Positions 17,179 to 24,342 of a stretch of DNA of 32,379 bases are shown piece after piece; positions within the stretch are counted from its first letter, which is position 1; each line of letters begins with the position of its first letter. Position numbers and translations under genes: made by a program. Source of the stretch: Desulfonatronum sp. (lineage in GTDB: Bacteria; Desulfobacterota; Desulfovibrionia; Desulfovibrionales; Desulfonatronaceae); the NCBI GenBank assembly GCA_011049455.1, contig DSBL01000114.1, positions 1 through 32,379 of the forward strand, read 5' to 3'. The notes beneath the pieces were generated by a model. That model was given only the letters and a program-made list of their open reading frames with translations, had not been told where the DNA came from and ran no database searches.

Positions 17179-17909
17179 GTTTTTTGTTTTGGCTGAATAA
17201 GGACTTGAATTGTTTTTCCAAGGAAGCGCAAAGCGCCCTGCAAATTCCAATGTACCTGCTCGCGGGACCCCACAAGGTTGGAAATTGTCCTGATTTCCAG
17301 AAATGGAATCCCCAGGCGGGCACAGGTCCAGGCCAAGGCGAATCCCTCCATGTTTTCAATGGCTGCGCCATACGTTCGGCGCAGGGCATTTGCCCGATCA
17401 GCCGTCCCGGTTGCTCCAGCCACTGTAAGGCTGATGGTTTGAGGAATATCGGGCAAGACAAGCCCCATTGCCCGGGCATGTGCTTGCGGTTTCAAAGGCA
17501 GTCGGTCCCAGACTGGGCGGCCATGTATTTTACCCAACGGCAGCCCGAGACCTTTGGGGTCAATGCCGTTTTTTTTCACAAGACCATATTCCGGCCATAT
17601 TTCCTCGTGCACCAGTACAGGTTGTCCCAATGGCAGTTCCTCAAGATTAAAAGAACCGGCGACACCCAGGTTAAGAACCCCCAAGGGTTTGGGAAATTCC
17701 CCCAAAAGGCCGGACAAGGCAATGCCGGCGTTAATGGGGCCGATGCCTGTGACCAGAAGCAGCATGGACCGGCCTTGGATGTTGGCTTGCAAATGGTCGC
17801 TGTTGTCCGTGATGGACTGACCCAAATGGGAAAAAGCCGCTCGCATTTCCATGGGCGTTGCCGAGGCTATGACCAGTGGAGGAGACGATGCAGGAAAGTG
17901 GGGGGGCAT
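17175..17909 (-). CDS. mqnB: Futalosine hydrolase
   Basis: About 244 residues. MqnB removes hypoxanthine from futalosine to give dehypoxanthine futalosine in menaquinone synthesis. It belongs to the nucleoside phosphorylase/MTA-SAH nucleosidase fold: IASATPMEM at the start, VTGIGPINAGIAL, the GVAGSF loop, and ENMEGFALAWTCARLGIPFLEIRTISN near the end with the substrate-binding ENMEG. I chose the ATG at 17909 (MPPHFPAS) because the family begins just there. Longer in-frame starts to 18122 would run into the divergent DUF2065 gene and read as non-protein-like sequence. The Shine-Dalgarno is poor. Its last codons overlap the mqnD start by 4 bases. Confidence 0.87.
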   Translation of the reverse strand: MPPHFPASSPPLVIASATPMEMRAAFSHLGQSITDNSDHLQANIQGRSMLLLVTGIGPINAGIALSGLLGEFPKPLGVLNLGVAGSFNLEELPLGQPVLVHEEIWPEYGLVKKNGIDPKGLGLPLGKIHGRPVWDRLPLKPQAHARAMGLVLPDIPQTISLTVAGATGTADRANALRRTYGAAIENMEGFALAWTCARLGIPFLEIRTISNLVGSREQVHWNLQGALRFLGKTIQVLIQPKQKT

Positions 17910-17965
17910 GATGAATGATCGGGCGGATCTGGACAAGATGACGATATCAAGGGTATTTTGTATGG

Positions 17966-18166
17966 ATGACCTTTGACTGGAACCTTTTGTTGTGCGCTCT
18001 GGGCTTGGCGTTGATTCTCGAAGGAACACCCTACTTCCTCTGGTCTGAAAAGATGCCGGGGTTCTTGCGTTTCCTTTCCGAACGTCCACCTTCTTTATTA
18101 CGCAAAATCGGCTTGGCCGCAATTTTTTCGGGGCTTATCCTTTTGGTTCTGGGACGCTATTTGTGA
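17966..18166 (+). CDS. DUF2065 family small membrane protein (YjeT-like)
   Basis: 66 residues with two predicted membrane helices, at about 5-25 (LLLCALGLALILEGTPYFL) and 46-63 (IGLAAIFSGLILLVLG). Between them is a conserved basic linker with LSERPPSLLRKIG. The pattern GLALILEG...P..LR..GL matches DUF2065, whose function is unknown. It is the only plus-strand gene between 9900 and 25000 that I support. It diverges from mqnB (56 bases) and converges on ubiE, whose stop is 6 bases away with no room for a terminator. An AAGGG about 10 bases upstream can serve as ribosome-binding site. Confidence 0.75.
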   Translation: MTFDWNLLLCALGLALILEGTPYFLWSEKMPGFLRFLSERPPSLLRKIGLAAIFSGLILLVLGRYL

Positions 18167-18172
18167 TCAATC

Positions 18173-18919
18173 TCAAGTGGGTGTCAGGGAGTTTTTTTGT
18201 GCAGGAATTCGTCCTTTTTCCGCCACATGGATCTGGACAATCCCCGCTGTAAGCGGAAAACTGTAAACTCTTGAAAAACCGGCCGCCAGCAGTTCCCGGG
18301 AAAGTGCCCGGGCATCGGGAAAGGCCTTGATAGTCTTGGCCAGATAGCGATAGGCGCGGGGGTCCCCGGAGAAGATCCGGCCAATCCACGGCAAAATTCG
18401 ACTCAGATAAACATTGTACATCCCACGCAGGATTTTTCGTCGACCAGCCCCAAACTCCAGAATACAGAAGCGCCCCCCCGGGGTCAGTACCCGGAGAACC
18501 TCCCGGTAGGCGTCATGACGGGGCAGAATGTTACGGATTCCAAAGGCAATGGTTGCACAGTCCACGCAATGGTCCGGCAAGGGGAGTGCACGACCGTCTG
18601 CCACCACGGGCACGATGGATGCCTGTTTAGTGGCCCTGATTTTTTTTTGGCCGTGCGCCAGCATGGGCAGGGAAAAGTCCAGTGCCAGCACACAGCAACA
18701 AGGGTGTTGCCTGACAACCTCCAGGGAAACATCCAGGGTGCCGGCAGCCAAGTCCAAGAGTCGGGTTGTACGATGCATCCGCACACAGCGGACAAGTTGT
18801 TTTCGCCATACAATATCCCAGCCCAGGCTCAGCAGGTGATTCAGAAAATCGTACCATGGGGCGATGCGACGAAAAAGCCCGGACACCTGCCTGCTGTGAT
18901 CATCTTGTTGGGTTATCAT
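18173..18919 (-). CDS. ubiE: Demethylmenaquinone methyltransferase
   Basis: 248 residues (also called menG). The enzyme uses S-adenosylmethionine to methylate demethylmenaquinone, the last step of menaquinone synthesis. Motif I for SAM binding reads LLDLAAGTLDVSLEV, with L in place of the usual second G. The family signatures IAFGIRNILPRHDAYREVLRVLTPGG and LEFGAG follow, and the entry FRRIAPWYDFLNHLLSLGWD is typical UbiE. The C-terminus ITAGIVQIHVAEK also matches, here read as LTAGIVQIHVAEK. The ATG at 18919 has only a weak site upstream. Its closeness to mqnB and mqnD makes this a menaquinone neighbourhood, although the genes are split by DUF2065 on the other strand. Confidence 0.92.
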   Translation of the reverse strand: MITQQDDHSRQVSGLFRRIAPWYDFLNHLLSLGWDIVWRKQLVRCVRMHRTTRLLDLAAGTLDVSLEVVRQHPCCCVLALDFSLPMLAHGQKKIRATKQASIVPVVADGRALPLPDHCVDCATIAFGIRNILPRHDAYREVLRVLTPGGRFCILEFGAGRRKILRGMYNVYLSRILPWIGRIFSGDPRAYRYLAKTIKAFPDARALSRELLAAGFSRVYSFPLTAGIVQIHVAEKGRIPAQKNSLTPT

Positions 18920-18975
18920 TCAGTTTCCCGGGGGGCAGGGAATTTACGGCTTGTGTGCAAATCGTCGAACAAGGA

Positions 18976-19170
18976 TTAACCCGAGGAGTCCGGTTTGCAA
19001 CCATTTTCCTGGATGTTTTTGTTTTCCTCCCATCGGATGGTTAGCAGCACCGCTTGGTAGATGTCCTTGAACAGGTCAGGAAAATTGGTCGGAGAAATAC
19101 GGTTGGTTTCAATGAATTTGACCACGATTTCCTTGGTCACCTGCAGGGCCTGCTTTTGGGTCTGATCCAC
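18976..19170 (-). CDS. Small protein resembling the N-terminus of MucR/Ros regulators
   Basis: 64 residues from a GTG start at 19170, preceded by GGAG with 8-base spacing; a TTG two codons earlier is less likely. The core (VTKEIVVKFIETNRISPTN, then FPDLFKDIYQAVL) resembles the helical oligomerisation part of MucR/Ros proteins (pattern: aEIV..Y...N.v....lp.Li..v...L). The C-terminal C2H2-type zinc finger that binds DNA in that family is absent, and only one cysteine is present near the end. No membrane segment is seen. It lies between the coiled-coil gene and ubiE, both on the same strand. Its ribosome-binding site begins shortly after a strong terminator-like hairpin (19189-19252). The function is unknown and the family link is a by-eye match. 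Confidence 0.6.
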   Translation of the reverse strand: MDQTQKQALQVTKEIVVKFIETNRISPTNFPDLFKDIYQAVLLTIRWEENKNIQENGCKPDSSG

Positions 19171-19188
19171 GTGCAATTCTCCATGTGC

Positions 19189-19252
19189 AAAAAATAATAA
19201 AAAACCCGCCCTGGGGAAATGGCCTTGACCACCATGATCAAAACCGGGCGGG
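19189..19252 (-). terminator. Terminator hairpin downstream of the coiled-coil gene
   Basis: Read on the minus strand: CCCGCCC (complement of 19246-19252), a 34-base loop, GGGCGGG (complement of 19205-19211), then TTTTTTATTATTTTTT. It follows the stop of the coiled-coil gene by about 107 bases and precedes the start of the MucR-like gene by only 19 bases. It could therefore be a plain terminator or an attenuator in that small gene's leader. Confidence 0.75.
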
Positions 19253-19358
19253 AAAAGCAGAGTAACCGGAAGGCCACCCCACTTTTTAATAAATTACTCC
19301 GCCAATCTTCCCCAGTAAAGAGAAGGAATGGCCAAGACAAGTATCTTCCGGAGGATGG

Positions 19359-20612
19359 CTAGTCATTCTCCAGGGCCAAAGCCTGGATTTCTTCCCGGAT
19401 AACCTTGGCTGCCTCGCCGGGTATTGCCTTTTGCAGCTCCCGAAGCAAGTCGGTGCGCAACTGCTCAAAATGGACGGGCAAGGAGTCGGCGATGTTTTGG
19501 TTTTCGTTTTTCACTTGTTCCTGGAAAGAGCGCCATTCGGCCCGCATGTCTTGTGTTTCTTTTTGCAATGTCGCCTGGGCCCCCTTGAATTCTGCGAGCC
19601 TGTTTTTTTCTGTTTCCCATTCTGAATGCAAATTATCAATTGTGGGGCGCAAATGTTCCATGGTTTGTTCCCGCACCCCGGAGAGCAATTGATCCCGGGT
19701 TATTGGCTGTTCCAAGGCTTCATTTGTGGGTTGCAATTCCATGATCCGCGAATCCACCAGTGCGGTCACTTGAGCCGCCTGTGTTTCCAAAGCCTGCGCC
19801 AATGTCTCCTGATGGCGAAGGTCGGCTTCTTCTCCGGCGGTGCGCAACATTTGCTCCACCTGATCCTTCAGTTCGGATCGAATGCTCTGGTGCAGTGTCG
19901 CCAACTGTTGTTCTTGTTTGCCGGCGATCTCCTCCACAAGGTTTTCCAAGCGGGTTTCAAGACGATCGAAAAAAAGCTGTTCCAGATTTTCCATCTGCGT
20001 GATCTTTACTTCCATGGCTTCCAAGCGTTCCATAAAGGAGTCAGCCTGATCGGATTGCATGGGCGCAGGGGAAGCGGTTAATTCAGAAACGCTGTCTGGC
20101 GGGGCCGTCGACACACCTGACGCGTTCATGGGATGAGGTTCCAAGAGATCTGCGGTGTTTTCCTCGTTTTGGTTCAGGGTCTCTTCTTGTTCACTGGTCA
20201 TGGATGCGCTTTCAGAGTGTTCAAGCTCGGAAGGTTCCACGGAAGCCGTGTCTGGCAGCTGTTCCTGAGATGCCTGGATTTCTTCTTTTTGAACCTTGAC
20301 GTCTGAGTCCGGTGTGTCGAAAAGGTCCTTCATATCCAGGGAATCTTCAGCGGTTTTGTCAGGACGCTCAAATCCCTCGTCGGTGGAGGATGGAGCGCCG
20401 AGATCTGCGAAAATCTGATCGATTTCCTTTTCCAGGGCAATATCGTCCAGGGCTTCGTTTGCCTCTGGGGATGCGCTTTGCGGGGAAAGATTAGGGCGGT
20501 CCGGATGGCCTTCCTCAACTACATCGGTCAATTCGACGATTTCTTCCTTGGTGCTGGGCATGGCTTTTCCTTGGTCTGGGTTGGCCTCCGAAAGGGCATG
20601 ATCAAGGGACAT
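19359..20612 (-). CDS. Acidic coiled-coil protein of unknown function
   Basis: 417 residues, strongly acidic, with no signal peptide or membrane segment. Three zones are visible. An N-terminal disordered zone (1-205) is rich in E, D, S, P and Q and holds short conserved-looking motifs: KEEIVELTDVVEEG (22-35), KEIDQIFADLG (61-71) and MKDLFDTPD (93-101). A coiled-coil zone spans about 195-370, starting FMERLEAMEVKITQMENLEQ, then long runs of heptad-like L/E/Q/R. A C-terminal helical tip reads LRTDLLRELQKAIPGEAAKV then IREEIQAL. That tip loosely resembles the C-terminal oligomerisation region of the polar organiser PopZ, but this is only a pattern match. The ATG at 20612 has a weak ribosome-binding site and begins just 24 bases after a strong inverted repeat, leaving little room for a promoter unless it overlaps that repeat. 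Confidence 0.75.
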   Translation of the reverse strand: MSLDHALSEANPDQGKAMPSTKEEIVELTDVVEEGHPDRPNLSPQSASPEANEALDDIALEKEIDQIFADLGAPSSTDEGFERPDKTAEDSLDMKDLFDTPDSDVKVQKEEIQASQEQLPDTASVEPSELEHSESASMTSEQEETLNQNEENTADLLEPHPMNASGVSTAPPDSVSELTASPAPMQSDQADSFMERLEAMEVKITQMENLEQLFFDRLETRLENLVEEIAGKQEQQLATLHQSIRSELKDQVEQMLRTAGEEADLRHQETLAQALETQAAQVTALVDSRIMELQPTNEALEQPITRDQLLSGVREQTMEHLRPTIDNLHSEWETEKNRLAEFKGAQATLQKETQDMRAEWRSFQEQVKNENQNIADSLPVHFEQLRTDLLRELQKAIPGEAAKVIREEIQALALEND

Positions 20613-20635
20613 GAATCTTCATAAACCACGAAGTC

Positions 20636-20687
20636 CACAAAAAACAAGAGGGACTGCGGGTACCCGCAATCCCTCTTGTTTTTTGTG
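20636..20687 (-). terminator. 52-base near-perfect inverted repeat, likely (bidirectional) terminator
   Basis: Outer arms of 18 bases match perfectly (20636-20653 and 20670-20687), one mismatch follows, then inner arms TGCGGG and CCCGCA around a TA centre. The A/T-rich outer ends supply a U-tract on either strand. It sits 11 bases after the cytochrome c3 stop and 24 bases before the next gene's start, so it should end the cytochrome transcript. Confidence 0.85.
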
Positions 20688-20698
20688 AACAAAAAAAA

Positions 20699-21100
20699 TT
20701 ATTCTTTGGGGTGACAGCCGGTGCAGGCAACAGGGCCAGTGGGTTTTTGTTCCTTCCGCAGGTCCCGATGGCACCCGATACACTGATCATGGAACGCCTT
20801 TTCCCAAAACTTGATGTCCTTGCGATCATCAGGCGTTGCGGCAACGTAAAGATCGTGGCAGCCGGCTGCGGTACAGGCCTGAATCTCACCAGCGCCGTCC
20901 CAGGTGTGATGGCACTCGGTGCATTCGTACTCGCCATGCTTGCTATGGGAGAACGGCAAGGATTTGTTCTTGATCTCCACGCCCTCTGGCTTCGGAATCA
21001 TGTAGTCATCTCCAGGGACGTCAACGGCGTAAAGATTCGGCAGCACAAATGCCAGGACCAGGGCCACAACGGTCAGCGACAGAATCATGGACTTCTTCAT
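20699..21100 (-). CDS. Periplasmic tetraheme cytochrome c3
   Basis: 133 residues. Cytochrome c3 carries electrons from periplasmic hydrogenases and formate dehydrogenases to membrane complexes in sulfate reducers. A Sec signal peptide is clear (KKSMILSLTVVALVLAFVLP, cleaved near LYA|VD). Four heme-attachment motifs are present: CTECH (60-64), CTAAGCH (76-82, the longer CxxxxCH spacing), CIGCH (107-111) and CTGCH (126-130). Candidate axial histidines are H52 and H55 in FSHSKH, H65 in CHH, and H104 in AFHDQ. The start ATG at 21100 has a near-perfect AGGAGGTGA ahead. A strong promoter lies upstream and a strong terminator downstream, so it is an independent, probably highly expressed unit. No hydrogenase gene is adjacent. 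Confidence 0.95.
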   Translation of the reverse strand: MKKSMILSLTVVALVLAFVLPNLYAVDVPGDDYMIPKPEGVEIKNKSLPFSHSKHGEYECTECHHTWDGAGEIQACTAAGCHDLYVAATPDDRKDIKFWEKAFHDQCIGCHRDLRKEQKPTGPVACTGCHPKE

Positions 21101-21149
21101 GGGTTTCACCTCCTTTTCTGTTTGTGTAAAAAAGCACATGGGTGGTTTC

Positions 21150-21177
21150 ATTATGGCAGGAGTTTTTGTGGTGTCAA
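21150..21177 (-). promoter_or_regulatory. Strong promoter for cytochrome c3
   Basis: On the minus strand a perfect TTGACA (complement of 21172-21177) and CATAAT (complement of 21150-21155) are 16 bases apart. The predicted transcript has a leader of about 40 bases that ends in the AGGAGGTGA ribosome-binding site of the cytochrome gene. Confidence 0.75.
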
Positions 21178-21220
21178 GGTTGTTTGCAAATAACGTCTCC
21201 GCATGGCCCGAGGCATTTTG

Positions 21221-21964
21221 TCAAATCATGGAATCAGGTCCGTTCAGCCTGTATCCGCGGGGTGTGAGCATCCGATTTCCAGAAAAGGATGTTTGCGTGT
21301 TGCCGATGAAAACTATGCTGAGCATGTCCACCCGTTCCAAAGGCAAGGATTCCAGAGAGCCGAGAAAAATTTCCTGCTCGGTCCGATACGCGTTGCGCAC
21401 CATGCCCACGGGAGTTTTTGTCGATCTGTACCGGGACACGATGTTTATGGCCCGGGCAAGGTGTTGAGTTCTGCCTCGCGATCTGGGGTTGTAAATCACC
21501 AGCACGAAGTCTGCCTGGGCGGCCAGATCAAGACGTCGGAGAATTGTTTCCCAAGGAGTGAGCAGATCGCTCAAGCTGATTACAGCAAAATCATGCATCA
21601 GCGGTGCACCAAGCAGGGCCGCGGCCGCGGCCAGGGCCGGGATGCCCGGGATGATCTCGCAGTCCAAACTTTGCAGTCCATGTTGTTCCAAGATTTCCAG
21701 GCATAGACCGGCCATGCCGTAGATGCCCGGGTCACCGCTGCTTACCAGGCAGGTGGCAAAGCCGCTTCGAGCCAGATCAACGGCTTTTTTGCATCGTTCC
21801 ACTTCCCGTCGCATTCCGGAGGAGGCAATGATTTTTCCAGCCTTTATATCCGCTGGAATAAGATCAAGATATGTCGCGTATCCGACAATGGCATGACACC
21901 GTTTCAAGGCCAAGCGGGCCTGGGGCGTCAAAAGTTCGGGAGAGCCTGGTCCCAGGCCAACCAC
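21221..21964 (-). CDS. cbiH: Precorrin-3B C17-methyltransferase
   Basis: About 247 residues. CbiH/CobJ uses SAM to methylate C17 and contract the ring in anaerobic cobalamin synthesis. Family features are clear: VVGLGPGSPELLTPQA at the start (SAM-binding glycine loop), then SSGDPGIYGMAG, IPGIPALAAAAALLGAPL, and PVGMVRNAYRTEQE near the end. The family start falls at a GTG at 21964, two bases after the cbiG stop. A longer frame to 22066 lies wholly inside cbiG and reads like a shadow. There is no strong ribosome-binding site, so translation is probably coupled to cbiG. It is the last gene of the ahbB-hemL-cbiG-cbiH run, and the cytochrome c3 promoter follows 43 bases later. Confidence 0.9.
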   Translation of the reverse strand: MVGLGPGSPELLTPQARLALKRCHAIVGYATYLDLIPADIKAGKIIASSGMRREVERCKKAVDLARSGFATCLVSSGDPGIYGMAGLCLEILEQHGLQSLDCEIIPGIPALAAAAALLGAPLMHDFAVISLSDLLTPWETILRRLDLAAQADFVLVIYNPRSRGRTQHLARAINIVSRYRSTKTPVGMVRNAYRTEQEIFLGSLESLPLERVDMLSIVFIGNTQTSFSGNRMLTPRGYRLNGPDSMI

Positions 21965-21966
21965 CT

Positions 21967-23025
21967 TTAGACCGCCAGGGCTACGGCCAGGGTCATGGTG
22001 CTGGCCTTGGTCTTGGGCACCAGCAGGGATTGATTCCCGCTGGCCAGCATTGCCGCTGCTTCGCATACGCTGTGGGTTCCTATGAGCCGCGCCAATGTCG
22101 GCGAGGGGTTAGGGGGGAATACGCCTGCCAATTGTTTTGTGGTGAAAAAAACGACCTTTACACCCAGGCTGTTTGCCATTTCCTGCAAACCCGGCTCATT
22201 GGCGCGGGACGTGATCGTGGCGACAATTCCAAGGCTGGCCAGCGCCAGCCCATTGTCCTGGAAAATGTTTTTGATGAACGAAACAAGCGCATGACCTGCA
22301 ATGCCGCGGTGCAATCCCAAACCGGCGACCAGGCACCGCGGGTGCAGCACGATCCTGTCCCGCAGGGACGTTTCGTTTCTCCAGGAAACCCACAACCCCG
22401 GGCGATCACTTTGCCAGTCATCACCTTGTGGCACCTGACAAAACAAATTTGCATGTCCCAATGCCTGAAGCGTCGGGAGAAGACGCAAGTCCGGGTCCCA
22501 AATCTGGATTCTGTCCCCCGCCAGCAGTTTGGAGGCAATAATTTTCAACCCCTCTCGGGGATCGGGGACAAGACGCAAATCCTTGGCCAGAACATCAATG
22601 GCAGGCAGACCCGCAACGTCGGTGGCCGTAGTGATTACCGGCTGCCCGTTGGTCTCTTCGGCGACCTGTCTTGCCAGGGTATTGGCCCCGGCAGCGTGGC
22701 CGCCCACCAAGCTGATTGCGAAACGTCCGTCCTGGTCCAGGACCACAACCGCCGGATCCTGGGTTTTGCCTTTGAGTAACGGTGCGATGCACCGCACCAC
22801 AATCCCTGTCGCTGCAATGAAAATATGTTGAGAAAAGACATGAAGTCGGGCAGCGAGCACTTCTTTGAAATTGGAAAACCCATATTCGTCTTGTCCGGTC
22901 CGATATTTTGTCGGGACAAAAAGTTGAGCTCCAAAAGCCCTGGCCACCTTTCGGGCCATATTACACCCTTGGGGCGTCAGAGCCCAGACTGCGATAAACG
23001 CGGGGGGAGCTTTTTTCGCCGGCAA
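21967..23025 (-). CDS. cbiG: Cobalt-precorrin-5A hydrolase
   Basis: About 352 residues. CbiG opens the delta-lactone of cobalt-precorrin-5A, releasing acetaldehyde, in the anaerobic cobalamin pathway. The N-terminal and central parts show IFIAATGIVVRCIAPLLKGK, DPAVVVLDQDGRFAISLVGGHAAGANTLA and ATDVAGLPAIDVLAK. The C-terminal CbiG domain begins LVAGLGLHRGIAG and contains ASLGIVATITSRANEPGL. I chose a TTG at 23025, one base past the hemL stop, because the match to the family begins there (FIAVWALTPQG). The ATG at 23142 would give an N-terminus copied from hemL in another frame. No Shine-Dalgarno is visible, and coupling to hemL is likely. The start is the least certain point. Confidence 0.88.
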   Translation of the reverse strand: MPAKKAPPAFIAVWALTPQGCNMARKVARAFGAQLFVPTKYRTGQDEYGFSNFKEVLAARLHVFSQHIFIAATGIVVRCIAPLLKGKTQDPAVVVLDQDGRFAISLVGGHAAGANTLARQVAEETNGQPVITTATDVAGLPAIDVLAKDLRLVPDPREGLKIIASKLLAGDRIQIWDPDLRLLPTLQALGHANLFCQVPQGDDWQSDRPGLWVSWRNETSLRDRIVLHPRCLVAGLGLHRGIAGHALVSFIKNIFQDNGLALASLGIVATITSRANEPGLQEMANSLGVKVVFFTTKQLAGVFPPNPSPTLARLIGTHSVCEAAAMLASGNQSLLVPKTKASTMTLAVALAV

Positions 23026-23026
23026 A

Positions 23027-24295
23027 TCAGAATTGTACGGTTCGGGCGGCGTCCAGGGTTTTTTCAAAGTCTTCTTCAGTATGAGCAAAGGAGGTGAAGG
23101 CGCATTCAAAAGCAGACGGTGCCAAGGCAATCCCTGCTTCACGCATCTGACGGAAAAAGCTGGCGTAGGCCTTTCCGTCCGTCTTTGAGGCGGTAGTAAA
23201 ATCCGTGACCGGGTCCGGACCGAAAAAGAGCGTGAACATCGAGGCCATGCAGTTTAATTGGACCTGCACGCCGCGCTCTTCCAGGATGTCCTTGAGTTCA
23301 CTTGCCAACATCTTGGTTTTAATTGTTAGATTCATATAGTCGCACTGTTGCAAAGCGCGTAAAGTGGCCACGCCCGCAGCCATGGCCACCGGGTTTCCGG
23401 ACAGGGTCCCGGCTTGATATATGTCGCCGCAAGGTGCGATTCTGGACATGATCTCCCGCCTGCCGCCGTAAGCGCCCACTGGAAAGCCGCCGCCGATGAT
23501 CTTTCCCAGACAGGTCAAATCCGGAATGATCCCGAAAATATTCTGGGCGCCGCCATAGGCCAACCGGAAACCGGTGATTACCTCGTCAAAGATGAGCAAG
23601 GCTCCATGGCGTTGGGTCAAAACGCGCAAGGTGGGTAGGAAACCGGGTTGCGGCAGAACCACGCCCATGTTCCCAGCAATGGGCTCGACAATAACCGCCG
23701 CGATGTCTTGACCATGGGTCGCGAACAATTCTTCCACAGCGTCCAGATCATTGTAAGGGGCCAACAATGTGTCATCCACCACAGATTGGGGAACCCCCGG
23801 GGTGCCTGGAATGGATAAGGTCGCCACACCGGAGCCGGCGCTGGCCATAAAGGCATCGGCATGGCCGTGGTAGCAACCATGGAACTTGATTACCTTGTTT
23901 CGCCCCGTGAAGCCGCGGGCTAGTCGCAGTGCACTCATGGTCGCCTCGGTGCCGGAATTGACCATGCGGATCATGTCCAGTCCTGGGAGGGCGGCAACCA
24001 GCATTTCGGCTAATTCCACCTCGGCCGGGCAGGGAGTGCCGAAGCTTGTGCCCTGATCCACGGCATGGTGCACGGCCCGAAGCACTTCCGGATGGGAATG
24101 GCCAAGAAGCATCGGACCCCAGGACATGACGTAGTCGATGAATTCTTGTCCATCCACGGTCCACATTCTGGCCCCTTGGGCCTTAGCGATAAACAGCGGA
24201 TCGCAGCCGACGCTCAGGCAGGCGCGTACGGGACTGTTCACACCGCCGGGAATAAATTCCTGGGCCTTGGCAAACAGTGTTCGGGAATCAGACAT
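23027..24295 (-). CDS. hemL: Glutamate-1-semialdehyde 2,1-aminomutase
   Basis: 422 residues, full length. HemL makes 5-aminolevulinate from glutamate-1-semialdehyde, the committed entry to tetrapyrroles by the C5 route. The PLP-binding lysine is K265 in [17 protein letters not shown], and D237 in [12 protein letters not shown] contacts the cofactor ring. Other signatures are [11 protein letters not shown] (15-25), [16 protein letters not shown] (112-127) and [10 protein letters not shown] (138-147). The ATG at 24295 has GAGGAG upstream. It is followed without a gap by cbiG and preceded at 47 bases by the ahbB-like gene, so it appears to belong to one tetrapyrrole operon. Confidence 0.96.
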   Translation of the reverse strand: MSDSRTLFAKAQEFIPGGVNSPVRACLSVGCDPLFIAKAQGARMWTVDGQEFIDYVMSWGPMLLGHSHPEVLRAVHHAVDQGTSFGTPCPAEVELAEMLVAALPGLDMIRMVNSGTEATMSALRLARGFTGRNKVIKFHGCYHGHADAFMASAGSGVATLSIPGTPGVPQSVVDDTLLAPYNDLDAVEELFATHGQDIAAVIVEPIAGNMGVVLPQPGFLPTLRVLTQRHGALLIFDEVITGFRLAYGGAQNIFGIIPDLTCLGKIIGGGFPVGAYGGRREIMSRIAPCGDIYQAGTLSGNPVAMAAGVATLRALQQCDYMNLTIKTKMLASELKDILEERGVQVQLNCMASMFTLFFGPDPVTDFTTASKTDGKAYASFFRQMREAGIALAPSAFECAFTSFAHTEEDFEKTLDAARTVQF

Positions 24296-24310
24296 GACAC
24301 TCCTCGTGAT

Positions 24311-24333
24311 GATTATGGATTATATGGATTATG
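24311..24333. repeat. Short imperfect tandem repeat in the ahbB-hemL gap
   Basis: Three tandem copies of GATTAT(AT)G lie at 24311-24317, 24318-24326 and 24327-24333 in the 47-base spacer before hemL. They may be only low-complexity drift; no function is evident. Confidence 0.45.
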
Positions 24334-24342
24334 TTGGTAATA

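Noticed and set aside
16720-17196. 158-residue plus-strand frame
   Set aside because: Antisense to mqnD, with no motif or good ribosome-binding site.
17910-18122. Longer mqnB starting at 18122
   Set aside because: The extra 71 residues are not protein-like for this family and overlap the DUF2065 gene on the other strand.
22000-22066. Longer cbiH starting at 22066
   Set aside because: The added residues lie inside cbiG in another frame, while the family match starts at VVGLGPGS.
21871-22779. 302-residue plus-strand frame
   Set aside because: Antisense to cbiG and cbiH, whose sequences are clearly family members; the frame itself resembles nothing.
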